Shown piece by piece: positions 42,597 through 53,072 of a DNA stretch of 64,000 bases. The position numbers were made by a program, and so were the translations under genes. The notes below the pieces were generated by a model that made no database searches, was not told the origin of the DNA, and saw only the letters and a list, made by a program, of their open reading frames with translations. The stretch's first letter is position 1, and each line of letters opens with the position of its first letter. Source of the stretch: Rubrivivax sp. GTDB lineage: Bacteria > Pseudomonadota > Gammaproteobacteria > Burkholderiales > Burkholderiaceae_C. The DNA lies in the NCBI GenBank assembly GCA_004210455.1, contig SEFA01000028.1, positions 1-64,000 on the forward strand, read 5' to 3'.

Positions 42597-43450
42597 ACAA
42601 GATCCGCAACGCGATGAGCATCGACGTGGAGGACTACTTCCAGGTCTCCGCCTTCGCGCCCTACATCGCCCGCGGCGAGTGGGACGCGCGCGAGTGCCGC
42701 GTCGAGCGCAACATCGCGCGCATCCTGGACCTGCTCGACGCGAAGCAGGTCAAGGCCACCTTCTTCACGCTGGGCTGGATCGCGCAGCGTTATCCGCAGA
42801 TCGTGCGCGAGATCGTCGCGCGCGGTCACGAGCTGGCGAGCCACGGCTTCGGCCACGAACGCGCCAGCGACCTGGACCGCGCCGCGTTCCTCAAGGACGT
42901 GGGCGACGCCAAGGCGCTGCTCGAGGACCTGGGCGGCGTCGAGGTCAAGGGCTATCGCGCGCCGAGCTTCTCGATCGGCAAGGACAACCTCTGGGCCTTC
43001 GACGTGCTGCAGGAATGCGGCTACCGCTACAGCTCCAGCGTCTATCCCATCGAGCACGACCACTACGGCATGCCCGATTCGCCGCGCTTCGCCTACGAGG
43101 TCCGTCCGGGCCTGATCGAGGTGCCGGTGACCACGCTGCGCTGGCGCGGCAAGAACTATCCGAGCAGCGGCGGCGGCTGGTTCCGGCTGCTGCCCTACGG
43201 CGTGTCGCGCTGGATGATCGAGCGCTTCAACCGCATCGAGGGCCGCAGCGCGGTCTTCTACTTCCACCCGTGGGAGATCGATCCGGAACAGCCCCGCATC
43301 CCCGGCATCGACGCGAAGACGCGCTTCCGCCACTACGTCAACATCGGCCGCACCGAGTCGCGCATCGAGCAGCTGCTCGGCGATTTCGCCTGGGGACGGA
43401 TGGACGAGATCTTCCTCGCGCCGACCGGCGCCGAGCGGTTGGCGGCATGA
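42593..43450 (+). CDS. XrtA-system polysaccharide deacetylase
   Basis: A 285-residue NodB-like deacetylase with a DUF3473 C-terminal part. Motifs: SIDVEDYFQVSAF (metal Asp near residue 11), TFFTLGWIAQRYP, the His-rich motif ELASHGFGHERASDL, and YRAPSFSIGKDNLWAFDVLQ. The C-terminal FYFHPWEIDPEQPRIPGI carries the conserved late His. It should remove acetyl groups from sugar residues of the EPS or a lipid-linked precursor. It overlaps both neighbours by 4 bp (ATGA at each end), so the operon is tightly coupled. Confidence 0.95.
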   Translation: MNKIRNAMSIDVEDYFQVSAFAPYIARGEWDARECRVERNIARILDLLDAKQVKATFFTLGWIAQRYPQIVREIVARGHELASHGFGHERASDLDRAAFLKDVGDAKALLEDLGGVEVKGYRAPSFSIGKDNLWAFDVLQECGYRYSSSVYPIEHDHYGMPDSPRFAYEVRPGLIEVPVTTLRWRGKNYPSSGGGWFRLLPYGVSRWMIERFNRIEGRSAVFYFHPWEIDPEQPRIPGIDAKTRFRHYVNIGRTESRIEQLLGDFAWGRMDEIFLAPTGAERLAA

Positions 43451-44505
43451 CCCCGGCGCCCACGAGTCCGGTCCAGGTCAAGCGGCTGGCGCTGAAGGAC
43501 GCGGACGGCGCGAAGCGCTGGGATGCGTTCGTGCACGGCTGCCCATCGGCCACCTTCTTCCACCTGGCCGCGTGGCAACGCATCATCCGCCAGCAGTTCG
43601 GCCACGCGGGCTACTTCCTCTACGCCGAGCGCGACGGCGCCATCGAGGGCGTGCTGCCGCTGGCCGAGAACAAGAGCCGGCTCTTCGGCCACGCGCTGGT
43701 GGGCCTGCCGTTCGCGGTCTACGGCGGCGTCGCCGCGGTCAGCGACGACGCGGCCCGCGCGCTCGAGGACGAGGCGCAGGCGATCGCGCGCCAGCTCGGG
43801 GTCGAGCATCTGGAGCTGCGCAACGTCGAGCGCCGACACCTCGACTGGCCGCACCAGGACCTCTACGTGACCTTCCGCAAGGAGATCCTGGAGGACGAGG
43901 AGGCCAACATGCTCGCCATCCCGCGCAAGCAGCGCGCGATGGTCCGCAAGGGCATCAAGAACGAGCTGAAGGCGGAGATCGACCGCGACGTGTCGCGCTT
44001 CTTCGCGCTCTACGCGGACAACGTCCACCGCCACGGCACGCCCGCGATGCCCAGGCGCTACTTCCAGGCGCTGCTGGACGAGTTCGGCGACGCCGCCGAG
44101 GTGCTCATCGTCAGCAGCCCGCAGGGCGAGCCGCTGTCGGGCGTGCTGAGCTTCTACTTCCGCGACGAGGTGCTGCCGTACTACGCCGGCGACGCGGTCG
44201 CCGCGCGCGACCTGGCCGCCAACGACTTCAAGTACTGGGAGCTGATGCGCCGCGCCTGCGGCCGCGGGCTCAAGGTCTTCGACTACGGCCGCAGCAAGCA
44301 GGGCACGGGCAGCTACTCGTTCAAGAAGAACTGGGGCTTCGAACCGACCCCGCTGAACTACGAATACTGCCTCTACAAGCGCGAGGCCGTGCCGCAGAAC
44401 AACCCCAGCAACGCCAAGTACCAGCTGATGATCAAGGCCTGGCGCAGGCTGCCGATCGCCGTCGCGAACTGGCTCGGCCCGCACATCGTGCGCAGCCTGG
44501 GCTGA
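43447..44505 (+). CDS. XrtA-system FemAB/GNAT-like acyltransferase
   Basis: A 352-residue protein of the FemAB-like, double-GNAT group tied to exosortase loci. Segments are HLAAWQRIIRQQFGHAGYFL, GHALVGLPFAVYGGVAAVSD, and the C-terminal GNAT fold with VLSFYFRDEVLPYYAGDAVA followed by ANDFKYWELMRRACGRGLKV, FDYGRSKQGTGSYSFKKNWG. The likely reaction is transfer of an aminoacyl or acyl group onto the polysaccharide or a surface protein, but the donor is unknown. It begins 4 bp inside the deacetylase gene. Confidence 0.92.
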   Translation: MTPAPTSPVQVKRLALKDADGAKRWDAFVHGCPSATFFHLAAWQRIIRQQFGHAGYFLYAERDGAIEGVLPLAENKSRLFGHALVGLPFAVYGGVAAVSDDAARALEDEAQAIARQLGVEHLELRNVERRHLDWPHQDLYVTFRKEILEDEEANMLAIPRKQRAMVRKGIKNELKAEIDRDVSRFFALYADNVHRHGTPAMPRRYFQALLDEFGDAAEVLIVSSPQGEPLSGVLSFYFRDEVLPYYAGDAVAARDLAANDFKYWELMRRACGRGLKVFDYGRSKQGTGSYSFKKNWGFEPTPLNYEYCLYKREAVPQNNPSNAKYQLMIKAWRRLPIAVANWLGPHIVRSLG

Positions 44506-44515
44506 GGACGACGCC

Positions 44516-45763
44516 ATGGCCAACATCCTCTACCTGGTCCACCGGCTGCCGTACCCGCCCAACAAGGGCGACAAGCTGCGCTCGTACCACCTGCTCAAGC
44601 ACCTGACGGCCCATCACAAGGTCTGGCTGGGCACCTTCGTCGACGACGCCGAGGACTGGGCGCATGTGCCCGCGCTGCAGGCGCAGTGCGAGGCGCTCTA
44701 TGCCGTCGACCTGAACCCGCTGCTGGCGCGCGTGGCCAGCCTGCGCGGCCTGGCGACCGGCGAGGCGCTGAGCCTGCCGTACTACCGGCACCGCGCGATG
44801 CGCGACTGGATCGCGACGATCGCGAAGACGCAGCGCTTCGACGCGATCGTGGTGTTCTCGTCGACGATGGCGCAGTACGCCGAACAGCTGCGCGAGATCG
44901 CCGGTCCGGTGCCCATGCTGGTCGACTTCGTCGACGTGGATTCGGCCAAGTGGACCGACTACGCCAAGGCCAACCGCTGGCCGATGTCCTGGCTGTACCG
45001 CCGCGAAGGCCGCGAGCTGCTGGCCTACGAGCGCCGCGTCGCCGAACAGGCGCGCTGCTCGTTCTTCGTCACCGAGGGCGAGAAGGCGCTGTTCCAGCGC
45101 CTGTCGTCCACCGGCGCGCCGGTCGAGGCGCTGGGCAACGGCGTCGACAGCGGCTACTTCGCCCCGTTGCCGCAGCAGGCGAATCCGTTCGCCGAAGACG
45201 AGCTGCCGCTGGTGTTCACCGGCGCGATGGACTACTGGCCCAACGTCGACGCGGTGCAGTGGTTCGCCGCCGAGGTGCTGCCGCAGCTGCGCCAGCGCTG
45301 GCCGACGCTGCGCTTCACCATCGTCGGGCGGGCGCCGACGCCCGCGGTGCTGGCGCTGGCGGGCGATGCGGTGCGCGTCACCGGCACGGTGCCGGACGTG
45401 CGGCCCTACCTGCAGCATGCGGCGGCGGTCGTCGCGCCGCTGCGGCTGGCGCGCGGCGTGCAGAACAAGATCCTGGAGGCGATGGCCGTGGGCCGTCCGG
45501 TCGTGGCGGCGCGCAGCTGCGTCGAGGCGCTGGGCGCCGACGGCGTGCTCGCCGGCCAGGACCTGCTGTCGGCCGACAGCGCCGCCGACTACCTCGAACT
45601 GGTCCACGCGCTGCTGAGCGCGCCGACCCGCGCGCAGGCGATCGGCCAGCAGGCGCGCGAACGCGTGCTGCGGCAGTTCAGCTGGCAGGCCCACCTCGCG
45701 AAGCTCGACGGGTATCTGCCGCAGGGGACCGCGCCCGGGCAGATTCAAGGACAGGCGGCATGA
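44516..45763 (+). CDS. XrtA-system glycosyltransferase (GT4, TIGR03087-type)
   Basis: A 415-residue GT-B glycosyltransferase acting at the inner face of the membrane on the growing EPS repeat. The N-terminus [20 protein letters not shown], then [16 protein letters not shown], is diagnostic of this exosortase-linked subfamily. The C-terminal nucleotide-sugar domain has [20 protein letters not shown] and [20 protein letters not shown], including the EX7E-like Glu. The sugar is unknown. The stop overlaps the exosortase start (ATGA). Confidence 0.94.
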   Translation: MANILYLVHRLPYPPNKGDKLRSYHLLKHLTAHHKVWLGTFVDDAEDWAHVPALQAQCEALYAVDLNPLLARVASLRGLATGEALSLPYYRHRAMRDWIATIAKTQRFDAIVVFSSTMAQYAEQLREIAGPVPMLVDFVDVDSAKWTDYAKANRWPMSWLYRREGRELLAYERRVAEQARCSFFVTEGEKALFQRLSSTGAPVEALGNGVDSGYFAPLPQQANPFAEDELPLVFTGAMDYWPNVDAVQWFAAEVLPQLRQRWPTLRFTIVGRAPTPAVLALAGDAVRVTGTVPDVRPYLQHAAAVVAPLRLARGVQNKILEAMAVGRPVVAARSCVEALGADGVLAGQDLLSADSAADYLELVHALLSAPTRAQAIGQQARERVLRQFSWQAHLAKLDGYLPQGTAPGQIQGQAA

Positions 45764-47424
45764 GCGCCACGACGCCGTCCGCGCTCCAGCAGCGCGGCAT
45801 GCCCGATTCCTGGCGCCGCCCGTTGGTGGTGCTGGTCCTGCTCGTCATCGCCTTGCTGCTGCTGTATCGGCACACGGCGCTGGGCATGGTCACGATCTGG
45901 TGGCGCTCCGGCACCTTCACCCATGCCTTCCTGGTGCCGCCGATCGCCCTGTGGCTCGCCTGGCGGCGCCGCGCGATGGTCGCGCCGCTGACGCCCCGGC
46001 CGGTGCCGTGGCTGGCGCTGCCGCTGGTGGCGCTGGGCGCGGTCTGGCTGTTCGCCGACTTCGCCGCGATCAACGCGGTCACGCAGTTCACGCTGGTCGC
46101 GATGCTCGTGCTGCTGGTGCCGGCGGTGCTGGGCTGGCGCGTCGCGCGCGAGATGGCGTTCCCGCTCGGTTTCCTGTTCTTCTGCGTGCCGGTCGGCGAG
46201 TTCCTGCTGCCGCAACTGATGGACTGGACCGCGAAGTTCACCGTCGTCGCGCTGCGTCTGAGCGGCCTGCCGGTCTACCAGGAAGGACTGCAGTTCATCA
46301 TCCCGAGCGGCCAGTGGTCGGTGGTCGAGGCCTGCTCCGGCGTGCGCTACCTGATCGCCTCGGGAATGGTCGGCACGCTCTACGCCTACCTCAGCTACCA
46401 CTCGACGCGCCGCCGGCTGGGCTTCATCGCCTTCGCGCTGGCGCTGCCGCTCGTGGCCAACTGGGCGCGCGCCTACCTGATCGTGATGATCGGCCACCTG
46501 TCGGGCAACACGCTGGCCGTCGGCGTCGACCACCTGATCTACGGCTGGGTGTTCTTCGGCATCGTGATGCTGGCCATGTTCCTCATCGGCGCGCGCTGGG
46601 CCCAGCCGGACCTGCCGCTGGTGCCGCCGCCGCGCGATGTCGCCGCGCCCGCGACCGGCGCCGCCTGGACCGCCGCGGCGGCCGTGCTGCTCGCCATCGC
46701 GCTGCCGATCGCCGCCGGCGGCTGGCTGCGCCAAGGGCACTCGGCCCCGATCGCCGCGCTGCCCGCCGTGCCGGCGGAGCCGGGCTGGCAGGACCAGGTC
46801 GTGCCGTCGGACGCCTGGGAGCCGGACTTCGAAGGCGCCAATGCCAGACTGCACCAGGAATTCACCGGCCCGGCGCAGGTCGGCGCCGCGACCGCGCGCG
46901 TGGGCCTGCACCTGCAGTACTTCCGCGACCAGGACTACGAACGCAAGCTGGTGAGTTCCAGCAACGCCGCCGTGTCGGCGGAGGACAAGCGCTGGGCCGT
47001 CACCGGTCGCGGCCAGACGGACTTCGCGCCGCTCACCGGCGCCTCGGCGGCCCCGGTGCCGATGCTGACCACGCAGGTGCGCGCCTCGTCGCTGGACGCG
47101 GTGAACGCGCCGCGGATGCTGGTGTGGCACGTGTACTGGATCAACGGCCGTCCGATGACCAGCGCCTGGCAGGCGCGCGTGCGCGGCGCGCTGGAGCGCC
47201 TCCAGGGCCGCGGCGACGACGCGGCGCTGGTGCTGGTCTACACCGAGGCCGACGACCAGGCCGCGCAACGCCTGACCCTGTTCCTGCGCCAGCATTGGGG
47301 CACGATCGACGCGCAGCTCCGTCGCGTGCGTGACGGCGGCGCCGTCGCGACGCCGCCGGGGCCTTCGACGCCGGGCGTGCAAAGCATGCGGAGCGTGCAG
47401 GGCGTTCCGGGAGCGTCGACATGA
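45760..47424 (+). CDS. xrtA: Exosortase A (XrtA/EpsH) fused to EpsI domain
   Basis: A 554-residue inner-membrane transpeptidase that recognises PEP-CTERM proteins. About eight membrane segments span residues 20-290. The catalytic triad is visible: Cys192 in [17 protein letters not shown], Arg237 in [13 protein letters not shown], and His258 in [18 protein letters not shown]. After a further membrane segment near 320 the periplasmic EpsI (DUF3485) domain follows ([39 protein letters not shown]). The last 25 residues are a Pro/Ser/Gly tail. It should process the PEP-CTERM protein encoded at 34132 and others elsewhere. Overlaps both neighbours by 4 bp. Confidence 0.96.
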   Translation: MSATTPSALQQRGMPDSWRRPLVVLVLLVIALLLLYRHTALGMVTIWWRSGTFTHAFLVPPIALWLAWRRRAMVAPLTPRPVPWLALPLVALGAVWLFADFAAINAVTQFTLVAMLVLLVPAVLGWRVAREMAFPLGFLFFCVPVGEFLLPQLMDWTAKFTVVALRLSGLPVYQEGLQFIIPSGQWSVVEACSGVRYLIASGMVGTLYAYLSYHSTRRRLGFIAFALALPLVANWARAYLIVMIGHLSGNTLAVGVDHLIYGWVFFGIVMLAMFLIGARWAQPDLPLVPPPRDVAAPATGAAWTAAAAVLLAIALPIAAGGWLRQGHSAPIAALPAVPAEPGWQDQVVPSDAWEPDFEGANARLHQEFTGPAQVGAATARVGLHLQYFRDQDYERKLVSSSNAAVSAEDKRWAVTGRGQTDFAPLTGASAAPVPMLTTQVRASSLDAVNAPRMLVWHVYWINGRPMTSAWQARVRGALERLQGRGDDAALVLVYTEADDQAAQRLTLFLRQHWGTIDAQLRRVRDGGAVATPPGPSTPGVQSMRSVQGVPGAST

Positions 47425-48623
47425 GCGCCGGTCTGAGTGTCGGGCGCGCGCTCGCGTCGGCCGACGATCGGCCGCTGGTGCTGCACGTGATGTACCGCTT
47501 CGACACCGGCGGTCTCGAGAACGGCGTGGTGAATCTGATCAACCACATGCCGGCGGACCGCTACCGGCATGCGATCGTGGCGCTGACCGAGGTCACCGAC
47601 TTCCGCAAGCGGCTGCAGCGCGACGACGTCGAGTGCTTCGCGCTGAACAAGCCGCCGGGGCAGGGCTTCTGGCTCTATCCCCAGCTCTACAGGCTGTTCC
47701 GCACGCTCAAGCCCGCGATCGTGCACAGCCGCAACCTGGCGGCGCTGGAAGTGCAGCTGCCGGCCTGGGCCGCGCGCGTGCCGGTGCGCATCCACGGCGA
47801 GCACGGACGCGACGTCGGCGACCTGGACGGCCGCAACCGCGCCTACCAGCGCGTGCGCCGCTTCTACAAGCCCTTCGTCTCGCATTACATCGCGCTGTCG
47901 CGTGATCTCGGCGACTACCTGACCGGACCGGTCGGCGTGCCGCCCGCGCGCGTGAGCCAGTTCGTCAACGGCGTCGACACGACGCGCTTCCAGCGCCAGC
48001 AGGCCGAGCCCATCCCCGGCTGTCCCTTCGATCCCGCCTCGCACTGGCTGATCGGCACGGTCGGCCGCATGGCGCCGGTGAAGGACCAGCTGATGCTGAC
48101 GCGCGCCTTCATCGCGCTGATCGGCCAGTCGGCGGACCTGCCGGACCTCCGGGCACGCGCGCGCCTGGTGCTGGTCGGTGACGGTCCGCTGCGCGCGCAA
48201 TGCCAGGCGCTGCTCGACGAAGCCGGCCTGGGCGATCTCGCCTGGCTGCCGGGCGAGCGCACCGACGTGCCAGCCGTGATGCGCGGGCTGCACGTCTTCG
48301 CGCTGCCGTCGCTGGCCGAGGGCATCTCCAACACCATCCTCGAGGCGATGGCCAGCGGGCTGCCGGTGGTCGCGACCGAGGTGGGCGGCAACGCGGACCT
48401 GGTCACGCCCGAGGTCAGCGGCCTGCTGGTGCCGGCCGCAGATCCCGAGGCGATGGCCGCCGCGCTGCTGCGCCTGGCCCGCGATCCGGCGCGCGCCGCC
48501 GCGATGGGCGAAGCCGGCCGGGCGCGGGTCGAGGAGGATTTCAGCATGCGGGCCATGGTCGGGCGCTACCAGGGTCTGTATGACACGCTGCGCGGCCACA
48601 ATGCCGGCAGCCACAAGAACTGA
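47421..48623 (+). CDS. XrtA-system glycosyltransferase (GT4, TIGR03088-type)
   Basis: A 400-residue GT-B glycosyltransferase. The N-terminal [20 protein letters not shown] is the signature of the exosortase-linked TIGR03088 group. The donor site is seen at [40 protein letters not shown] and [20 protein letters not shown] (EX7E Glu pair), followed by [16 protein letters not shown]. It adds a sugar to the lipid-linked EPS repeat; the sugar is unknown. It starts 4 bp inside xrtA, 24 bp before the amidotransferase gene. Confidence 0.95.
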   Translation: MSAGLSVGRALASADDRPLVLHVMYRFDTGGLENGVVNLINHMPADRYRHAIVALTEVTDFRKRLQRDDVECFALNKPPGQGFWLYPQLYRLFRTLKPAIVHSRNLAALEVQLPAWAARVPVRIHGEHGRDVGDLDGRNRAYQRVRRFYKPFVSHYIALSRDLGDYLTGPVGVPPARVSQFVNGVDTTRFQRQQAEPIPGCPFDPASHWLIGTVGRMAPVKDQLMLTRAFIALIGQSADLPDLRARARLVLVGDGPLRAQCQALLDEAGLGDLAWLPGERTDVPAVMRGLHVFALPSLAEGISNTILEAMASGLPVVATEVGGNADLVTPEVSGLLVPAADPEAMAAALLRLARDPARAAAMGEAGRARVEEDFSMRAMVGRYQGLYDTLRGHNAGSHKN

Positions 48624-48647
48624 CACGGACGGACGCGGGGTAGGACC

Positions 48648-50564
48648 ATGTGCGGAATCAGCGGACTTTTCGATACCCGGGGGCGGCGCGACTTCGACGG
48701 CGCGCTGATGCATCGCATCAACGATTCGCTGCACCACCGCGGCCCCGACGAAGGCTCCATCCACCTGCAGCCGGGGCTGGCCTTCGGCCACCGCCGGCTG
48801 TCCATCATCGACATCGCGACCGGGCAGCAGCCGCTGTTCAACGCGGACCACTCGGTGGGCATCGTCTTCAACGGCGAGATCTACAACTACCGCGAGCTGA
48901 CCGCTGAACTGGTCGCGCTGGGTTACCAGTTCCAGACCAAGAGCGATACCGAGGCCATCGTGCATGCCTGGTCGGCCTGGGGCGAGGACTGCGTGCAGAA
49001 GCTGCGCGGCATGTTCGCGTTCGTGATCTGGGACAAGGCGCGCGACCAGCTCTTCATGGCGCGCGACCGGCTCGGCGTGAAGCCCATGTTCTACGGCCTG
49101 CTGGACGACGGCACGCTGGTCTTCGGCTCGGAGCTGAAGGCGCTGCTCGCGCATCCGGGCATGAAGCGCGACATCGTCCCGCAGGCGGTGGAGCAGTACT
49201 TCGCCCTGGGCTACGTCGCCGAGCCGCACACCATCTTCCGCCAGGCGCTGAAGCTGCCGCCGGCGCACACGCTCGTCATCAAGCGCGGCGAACCGCTGGG
49301 CCAGCCCCGCCGCTACTGGGACGTGAGCTTCACGACCGACAACAGGATCGACGAGGTCCAGGCGCAGGAGGAACTGACGCGCCGCCTGCGCGAGGCCGTC
49401 AAGCTGCGGCTGATCTCCGAGGTGCCGCTGGGCGCCTTCCTGTCGGGCGGCGTGGACTCCAGCGCGGTCGTCGCGATGATGGCCGGCGAAACCAACGGGC
49501 CGGTGAAGACCTGCTCGATCGGTTTCGACGACCCGCAGTACAACGAATCCGAATTCGCGCAGATGGTGGCGGACCGCTACCGCACCGAGCATCACGTCGA
49601 GACGGTCCAGAGCGATGACTTCGACCTGATCGATACGCTGGCGCGGCTCTACGACGAGCCTTACGCCGACAGCTCCGCGATCCCGACCTACCGCGTCTGC
49701 CAGCTCGCGCGCAAGCACGTGACGGTGGCGCTGTCGGGCGACGGCGGCGACGAGAGCTTCGGCGGCTACCGCCGCTACAAGCTGCACATGATGGAGGAGC
49801 GCATGCGCGCCAGCCTGCCGCTGGGGCTGCGCAAGCCGCTGTTCGGCACGCTGGGCCGGCTCTATCCGAAGGCGGACTGGGCGCCCCGCGTGTTCCGCGC
49901 GAAGACCACCTTCCAGGCGCTGGCCCGCAACTCGGTCGAGGCCTACTTCCACACGATGTCCGTGATCCGCGACAACGAGCGCATGCCGCTGTACAGCGCG
50001 CGCTTCAAGTCCGAGCTCGGCGGCTACAACGCGCGTGACCTGTTCCTGCGGCATGCGGAGCGCGCCAACACCGACGATCCGTTGGCGCTGATCCAGTACA
50101 TCGACACGCACACCTACCTGGTCGGCGACATCAACACCAAGGTCGACCGCGCGTCGATGGCGCATTCGCTGGAAGTCCGCGAGCCGCTGATGGACCACCC
50201 GCTGGTCGAGTGGCTGGCCACGCTGCCGTCCCACCTGAAGCTGCGCGGCGGCGAGGGCAAGTACCTGTTCAAGAAGACGCTGGAACCGCATCTCCCGAAC
50301 GACGTGCTCTACCGGCCGAAGATGGGCTTCGCCGTGCCGCTGTCGCGGTGGTTCCGCGGCCCGCTGCGCCAGCGCGTGCGCCACTCGCTGCTGGGCGGTC
50401 CGCTGGCGGATTCGGGCATGTTCGACCTCAAGACCGTCGGCCAGATGGTCGAGCAGCATGAGAACGGCAGCCGCGACCACAGCACGCCGCTGTGGACGCT
50501 GCTGATGTACGACGCCTTCCTGCGCAACGTCATGGGCGCGACCTCGATGCGCGAGGCCGCCTGA
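48648..50564 (+). CDS. asnB: XrtA-system asparagine synthetase-like amidotransferase
   Basis: A 638-residue class II glutamine amidotransferase of the asparagine synthetase B family. Cys2 (MCGISGLFDTRGRRDF) is the glutaminase nucleophile. The glutaminase domain continues with LHHRGPDEGSIHLQPGLAFG, HRRLSIID and NGEIYNYREL. The synthetase domain has the PP-loop FLSGGVDSSAVVAMMAG and LSGDGGDESFGGYRRYK. In XrtA loci this enzyme is thought to amidate an acidic sugar or a surface compound, not to make free asparagine. A 9-bp repeat follows its stop. Confidence 0.95.
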   Translation: MCGISGLFDTRGRRDFDGALMHRINDSLHHRGPDEGSIHLQPGLAFGHRRLSIIDIATGQQPLFNADHSVGIVFNGEIYNYRELTAELVALGYQFQTKSDTEAIVHAWSAWGEDCVQKLRGMFAFVIWDKARDQLFMARDRLGVKPMFYGLLDDGTLVFGSELKALLAHPGMKRDIVPQAVEQYFALGYVAEPHTIFRQALKLPPAHTLVIKRGEPLGQPRRYWDVSFTTDNRIDEVQAQEELTRRLREAVKLRLISEVPLGAFLSGGVDSSAVVAMMAGETNGPVKTCSIGFDDPQYNESEFAQMVADRYRTEHHVETVQSDDFDLIDTLARLYDEPYADSSAIPTYRVCQLARKHVTVALSGDGGDESFGGYRRYKLHMMEERMRASLPLGLRKPLFGTLGRLYPKADWAPRVFRAKTTFQALARNSVEAYFHTMSVIRDNERMPLYSARFKSELGGYNARDLFLRHAERANTDDPLALIQYIDTHTYLVGDINTKVDRASMAHSLEVREPLMDHPLVEWLATLPSHLKLRGGEGKYLFKKTLEPHLPNDVLYRPKMGFAVPLSRWFRGPLRQRVRHSLLGGPLADSGMFDLKTVGQMVEQHENGSRDHSTPLWTLLMYDAFLRNVMGATSMREAA

Positions 50565-50565
50565 A

Positions 50566-50610
50566 TCCTGTGAGTCCTGTGAGTCCTGTAAGCCCCGTCA
50601 GTCCCGTTCC
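50566..50610 (+). repeat. 9-bp tandem repeat after the amidotransferase stop
   Basis: TCCTGTGAG, TCCTGTGAG, TCCTGTAAG, CCCCGTCAG and TCCCGTTCC follow one another, starting 2 bases after the stop. The first two copies are identical and later ones decay. It fills two thirds of the 67-bp gap. Confidence 0.85.
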
Positions 50611-50631
50611 CTCGATGTCTTTCCGCTCCGC

Positions 50632-51864
50632 ATGAAGATCCTGTACCACCATCGCACCGCGTCCAAGGACGGCCAGGCGGTCCACATCGAGGAGATGATC
50701 GGCTCGCTGCGCGCGCTCGGCCATGAGGTGCGCGTGGTCGCGCCCGGCGGCGAATCGGCGCCGGAGGACAAGGCGAAGATGGGGGACGACACCGGCTGGG
50801 TGCATCGCCTGCGGGCCAAGCTGCCCAAGTTCGTCTACGAGCTGCTGGAGCTGGCGTACTCGCTGGTCGCCTACCGCCGCCTGGCGGCGGCGGCAAAGGA
50901 CTTCCAGCCCGACTTGATCTACGAGCGCTACAACCTCTTCCTGCTCAGCGGGCTGATGCTCAAGCGGCGCCTGGGCTTGCCGCTGCTGCTGGAGGTGAAC
51001 GCGCCGCTGGTCGACGAACGTGCGAAGTTCGGCGGCCTGGCGCTGCCGCGCGTCGCCCGCTGGGCCGAAGGCGTCGTCTGGCGCGGCGCCGACGCGGTGC
51101 TGCCGGTGACGAAGGTGCTCGGCGCCATGGTGGGCGAGCGCGGCGTGCCGCAGGATCGCCTCGTCGTGATCCCCAACGGCATCAACGAGGAGCACTTCGA
51201 CGCGGCACCGTCGCCCGACGAGGCCAAGCGGACGCTGGGCTGGGACGGCGCGCTGGTGCTGGGCTTCACGGGCTTCGTGCGCGACTGGCACGGCATGGAC
51301 CGCGTGATCCGCTGGATGGCGTCCGATGCGGCGCCCGCGAACGCACGGCTGCTGCTGGTCGGCGACGGCCCGGCGCGGGCCGACCTCGAAGCGCTGGCCG
51401 GCGAGCTGAAGCTCGGCGAGCGCGTGCGCTTCACCGGCGTGGTCTCGCGCGACGCGGTGCCGGCCTACGTGTCGGCCTTCGACATCGCACTGCAGCCGGC
51501 GGTGGTCGCCTACGCGTCGCCGCTGAAGCTCTTCGAGTACCTGGCGCTGGGCAAGGCCATCGTCGCACCCAACCAGCCCAACATCGAGGAAGTGCTGGAC
51601 GACGACCTCAACGCCTTGCTCTTCGATCCGGCCCAGCCCGGCGCGCTGGAAGCGCTGCTGGCGCGGCTCGCGTCGGACGAGGCGCTGCGCCGCCGTCTGG
51701 GCGAAGGCGCGCGCGCGACGATCGGGCGTCTGCACCTGACCTGGCATGGCAACGCCGAGCGCGTCGTGGCGCTGGGCCAGTCGCTGAAGGCCGGGCAGGG
51801 CGTGCCGCAGGGCCGCGGCGGCAAGCCGGCCGCCGAGGACGCGCGCTCCCGGTCAGGGGCCTGA
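50632..51864 (+). CDS. Exosortase A-associated glycosyltransferase (GT4)
   Basis: A 410-residue GT-B enzyme. The N-terminus MKILYHHRTASKDGQAVHIE, then EMIGSLRALGHEVRVVAPG, is typical of a GT4 group found in exosortase A loci. Acceptor-side GADAVLPVTKVLGAMVGERG and donor-side LVLGFTGFVRDWHGMDRVIR, LLLVGDGPARADLEALAGEL and YASPLKLFEYLALGKAIVAP (EX7E Glu) are present. Specificity unknown. The tail after residue 385 is a Gly/Arg-rich extension. The next gene starts 2 bp after its stop. Confidence 0.93.
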   Translation: MKILYHHRTASKDGQAVHIEEMIGSLRALGHEVRVVAPGGESAPEDKAKMGDDTGWVHRLRAKLPKFVYELLELAYSLVAYRRLAAAAKDFQPDLIYERYNLFLLSGLMLKRRLGLPLLLEVNAPLVDERAKFGGLALPRVARWAEGVVWRGADAVLPVTKVLGAMVGERGVPQDRLVVIPNGINEEHFDAAPSPDEAKRTLGWDGALVLGFTGFVRDWHGMDRVIRWMASDAAPANARLLLVGDGPARADLEALAGELKLGERVRFTGVVSRDAVPAYVSAFDIALQPAVVAYASPLKLFEYLALGKAIVAPNQPNIEEVLDDDLNALLFDPAQPGALEALLARLASDEALRRRLGEGARATIGRLHLTWHGNAERVVALGQSLKAGQGVPQGRGGKPAAEDARSRSGA

Positions 51865-51866
51865 GC

Positions 51867-53072
51867 ATGCTGAAGCTGCTGACCTTCTCGACGCTGTATC
51901 CGAGCGCGGTGATGCCCAGCCACGGCATCTTCGTGGAGACGCGGCTGCGTCACCTGATCGCGTCGGGGCAGGCCGGATCGCGCGTCATCGCGCCGGTGCC
52001 GTGGTTCCCGTTCAAGGGCGAGCGCTTCGGCGAATACGGCAGGTTCGCCGCGACGCCGGCGCGCGAATCGCGCCACGGCCTGGACGTCACGCATCCGCGC
52101 TTCGTCCGCCTGCCCAAGGTCGGCATGAGCAGCGCGCCCTACACGCTGGCCTGGACCTTCCTGCGTGCGGCGCGGCAGCTGCAGGCGAGCGGCTACGACT
52201 TCGACCTGATCGACGCGCACTACTTCTATCCGGACGGCGTCGCCGCGGTGATGGTCGCGCGGGCGCTGAACAAGCCGGTGGTGATCACCGCGCGCGGCAC
52301 CGACATCAACCTCATTCCCCAGCACGCCTTCCCGCGCAAGCTGATCCTGCGCGCGGCCGACCAGGCCGACGCCATGATCACCGTCTGCGAGGCGCTCAAG
52401 GACGAACTGGTCGCGCTCGGCGCCGATCCCGCCAAGGTGACCGCGCTGCGCAACGGCGTGGACCTGACGCTCTTCCATCCCGCCGGACGGGACGAGGCGC
52501 GCGCCGCGCTGGGGCTCGCCACCGGCCGCTTCACGCTGGCCTCGGTCGGTCACCTGATCGGGCGCAAGGGCCACGAGCTCGTCATCGGCGCGCTGGCCGA
52601 GCTGCCGGACGTCGATCTGCTCATCGCCGGCGCCGGCCCGGAGGAGGGCGCGCTGCGCCGTCTGGCCGAGTCGCTGGGCGTGAACTCGCGCGTGCGTTTC
52701 CTCGGCGCGCTGCCGCAGGCGCGACTGCGCGAGGTCTACACCGGCGTCGACGCGCTGGTGCTGGCGTCCAGCCGCGAAGGCTGGGCCAACGTGCTGCTGG
52801 AGGCGATGGCTTGCGGCACGCCGGTGGCGGCGTCCAACGTGTGGGGCACGCCCGAGGTCGTGGCCAGCCCGGAGGCCGGCGAGCTGATGCCCGAGCGCAC
52901 CGCCGCCGGCGTGGCCGAGGCGGTGCGCTGCCTGCGCGCCGCGCCCCGCGACCGCGCCGCGACCCGGCGCTACGCCGAGCGTTTCAGCTGGGACGCGACC
53001 ACGCAAGGCCAGCTCGACCTGTTCCACCGCATCCTGGCCGCGCGGCGGTCGCCGGAGCTCCGTCATGCGTGA
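51867..53072 (+). CDS. Glycosyltransferase family 4 protein
   Basis: A 401-residue GT-B enzyme. N-terminal FSTLYPSAVMPSHGIFVETR and IDAHYFYPDGVAAVMVARAL, VITARGTDINLIPQHAFPRK are typical of exosortase-linked GT4 enzymes. The donor domain shows LASVGHLIGRKGHELVIGAL, LIAGAGPEEGALRRLAESLG and VLASSREGWANVLLEAMACG (EX7E). It probably adds another sugar of the repeat unit. It overlaps the ligase gene by 8 bp. Confidence 0.93.
   Translation: MLKLLTFSTLYPSAVMPSHGIFVETRLRHLIASGQAGSRVIAPVPWFPFKGERFGEYGRFAATPARESRHGLDVTHPRFVRLPKVGMSSAPYTLAWTFLRAARQLQASGYDFDLIDAHYFYPDGVAAVMVARALNKPVVITARGTDINLIPQHAFPRKLILRAADQADAMITVCEALKDELVALGADPAKVTALRNGVDLTLFHPAGRDEARAALGLATGRFTLASVGHLIGRKGHELVIGALAELPDVDLLIAGAGPEEGALRRLAESLGVNSRVRFLGALPQARLREVYTGVDALVLASSREGWANVLLEAMACGTPVAASNVWGTPEVVASPEAGELMPERTAAGVAEAVRCLRAAPRDRAATRRYAERFSWDATTQGQLDLFHRILAARRSPELRHA

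Noticed and set aside
47238-50480. A 1080-codon minus-strand frame across two eps genes
   Set aside because: Antisense shadow of a glycosyltransferase and the amidotransferase; composition is not protein-like.
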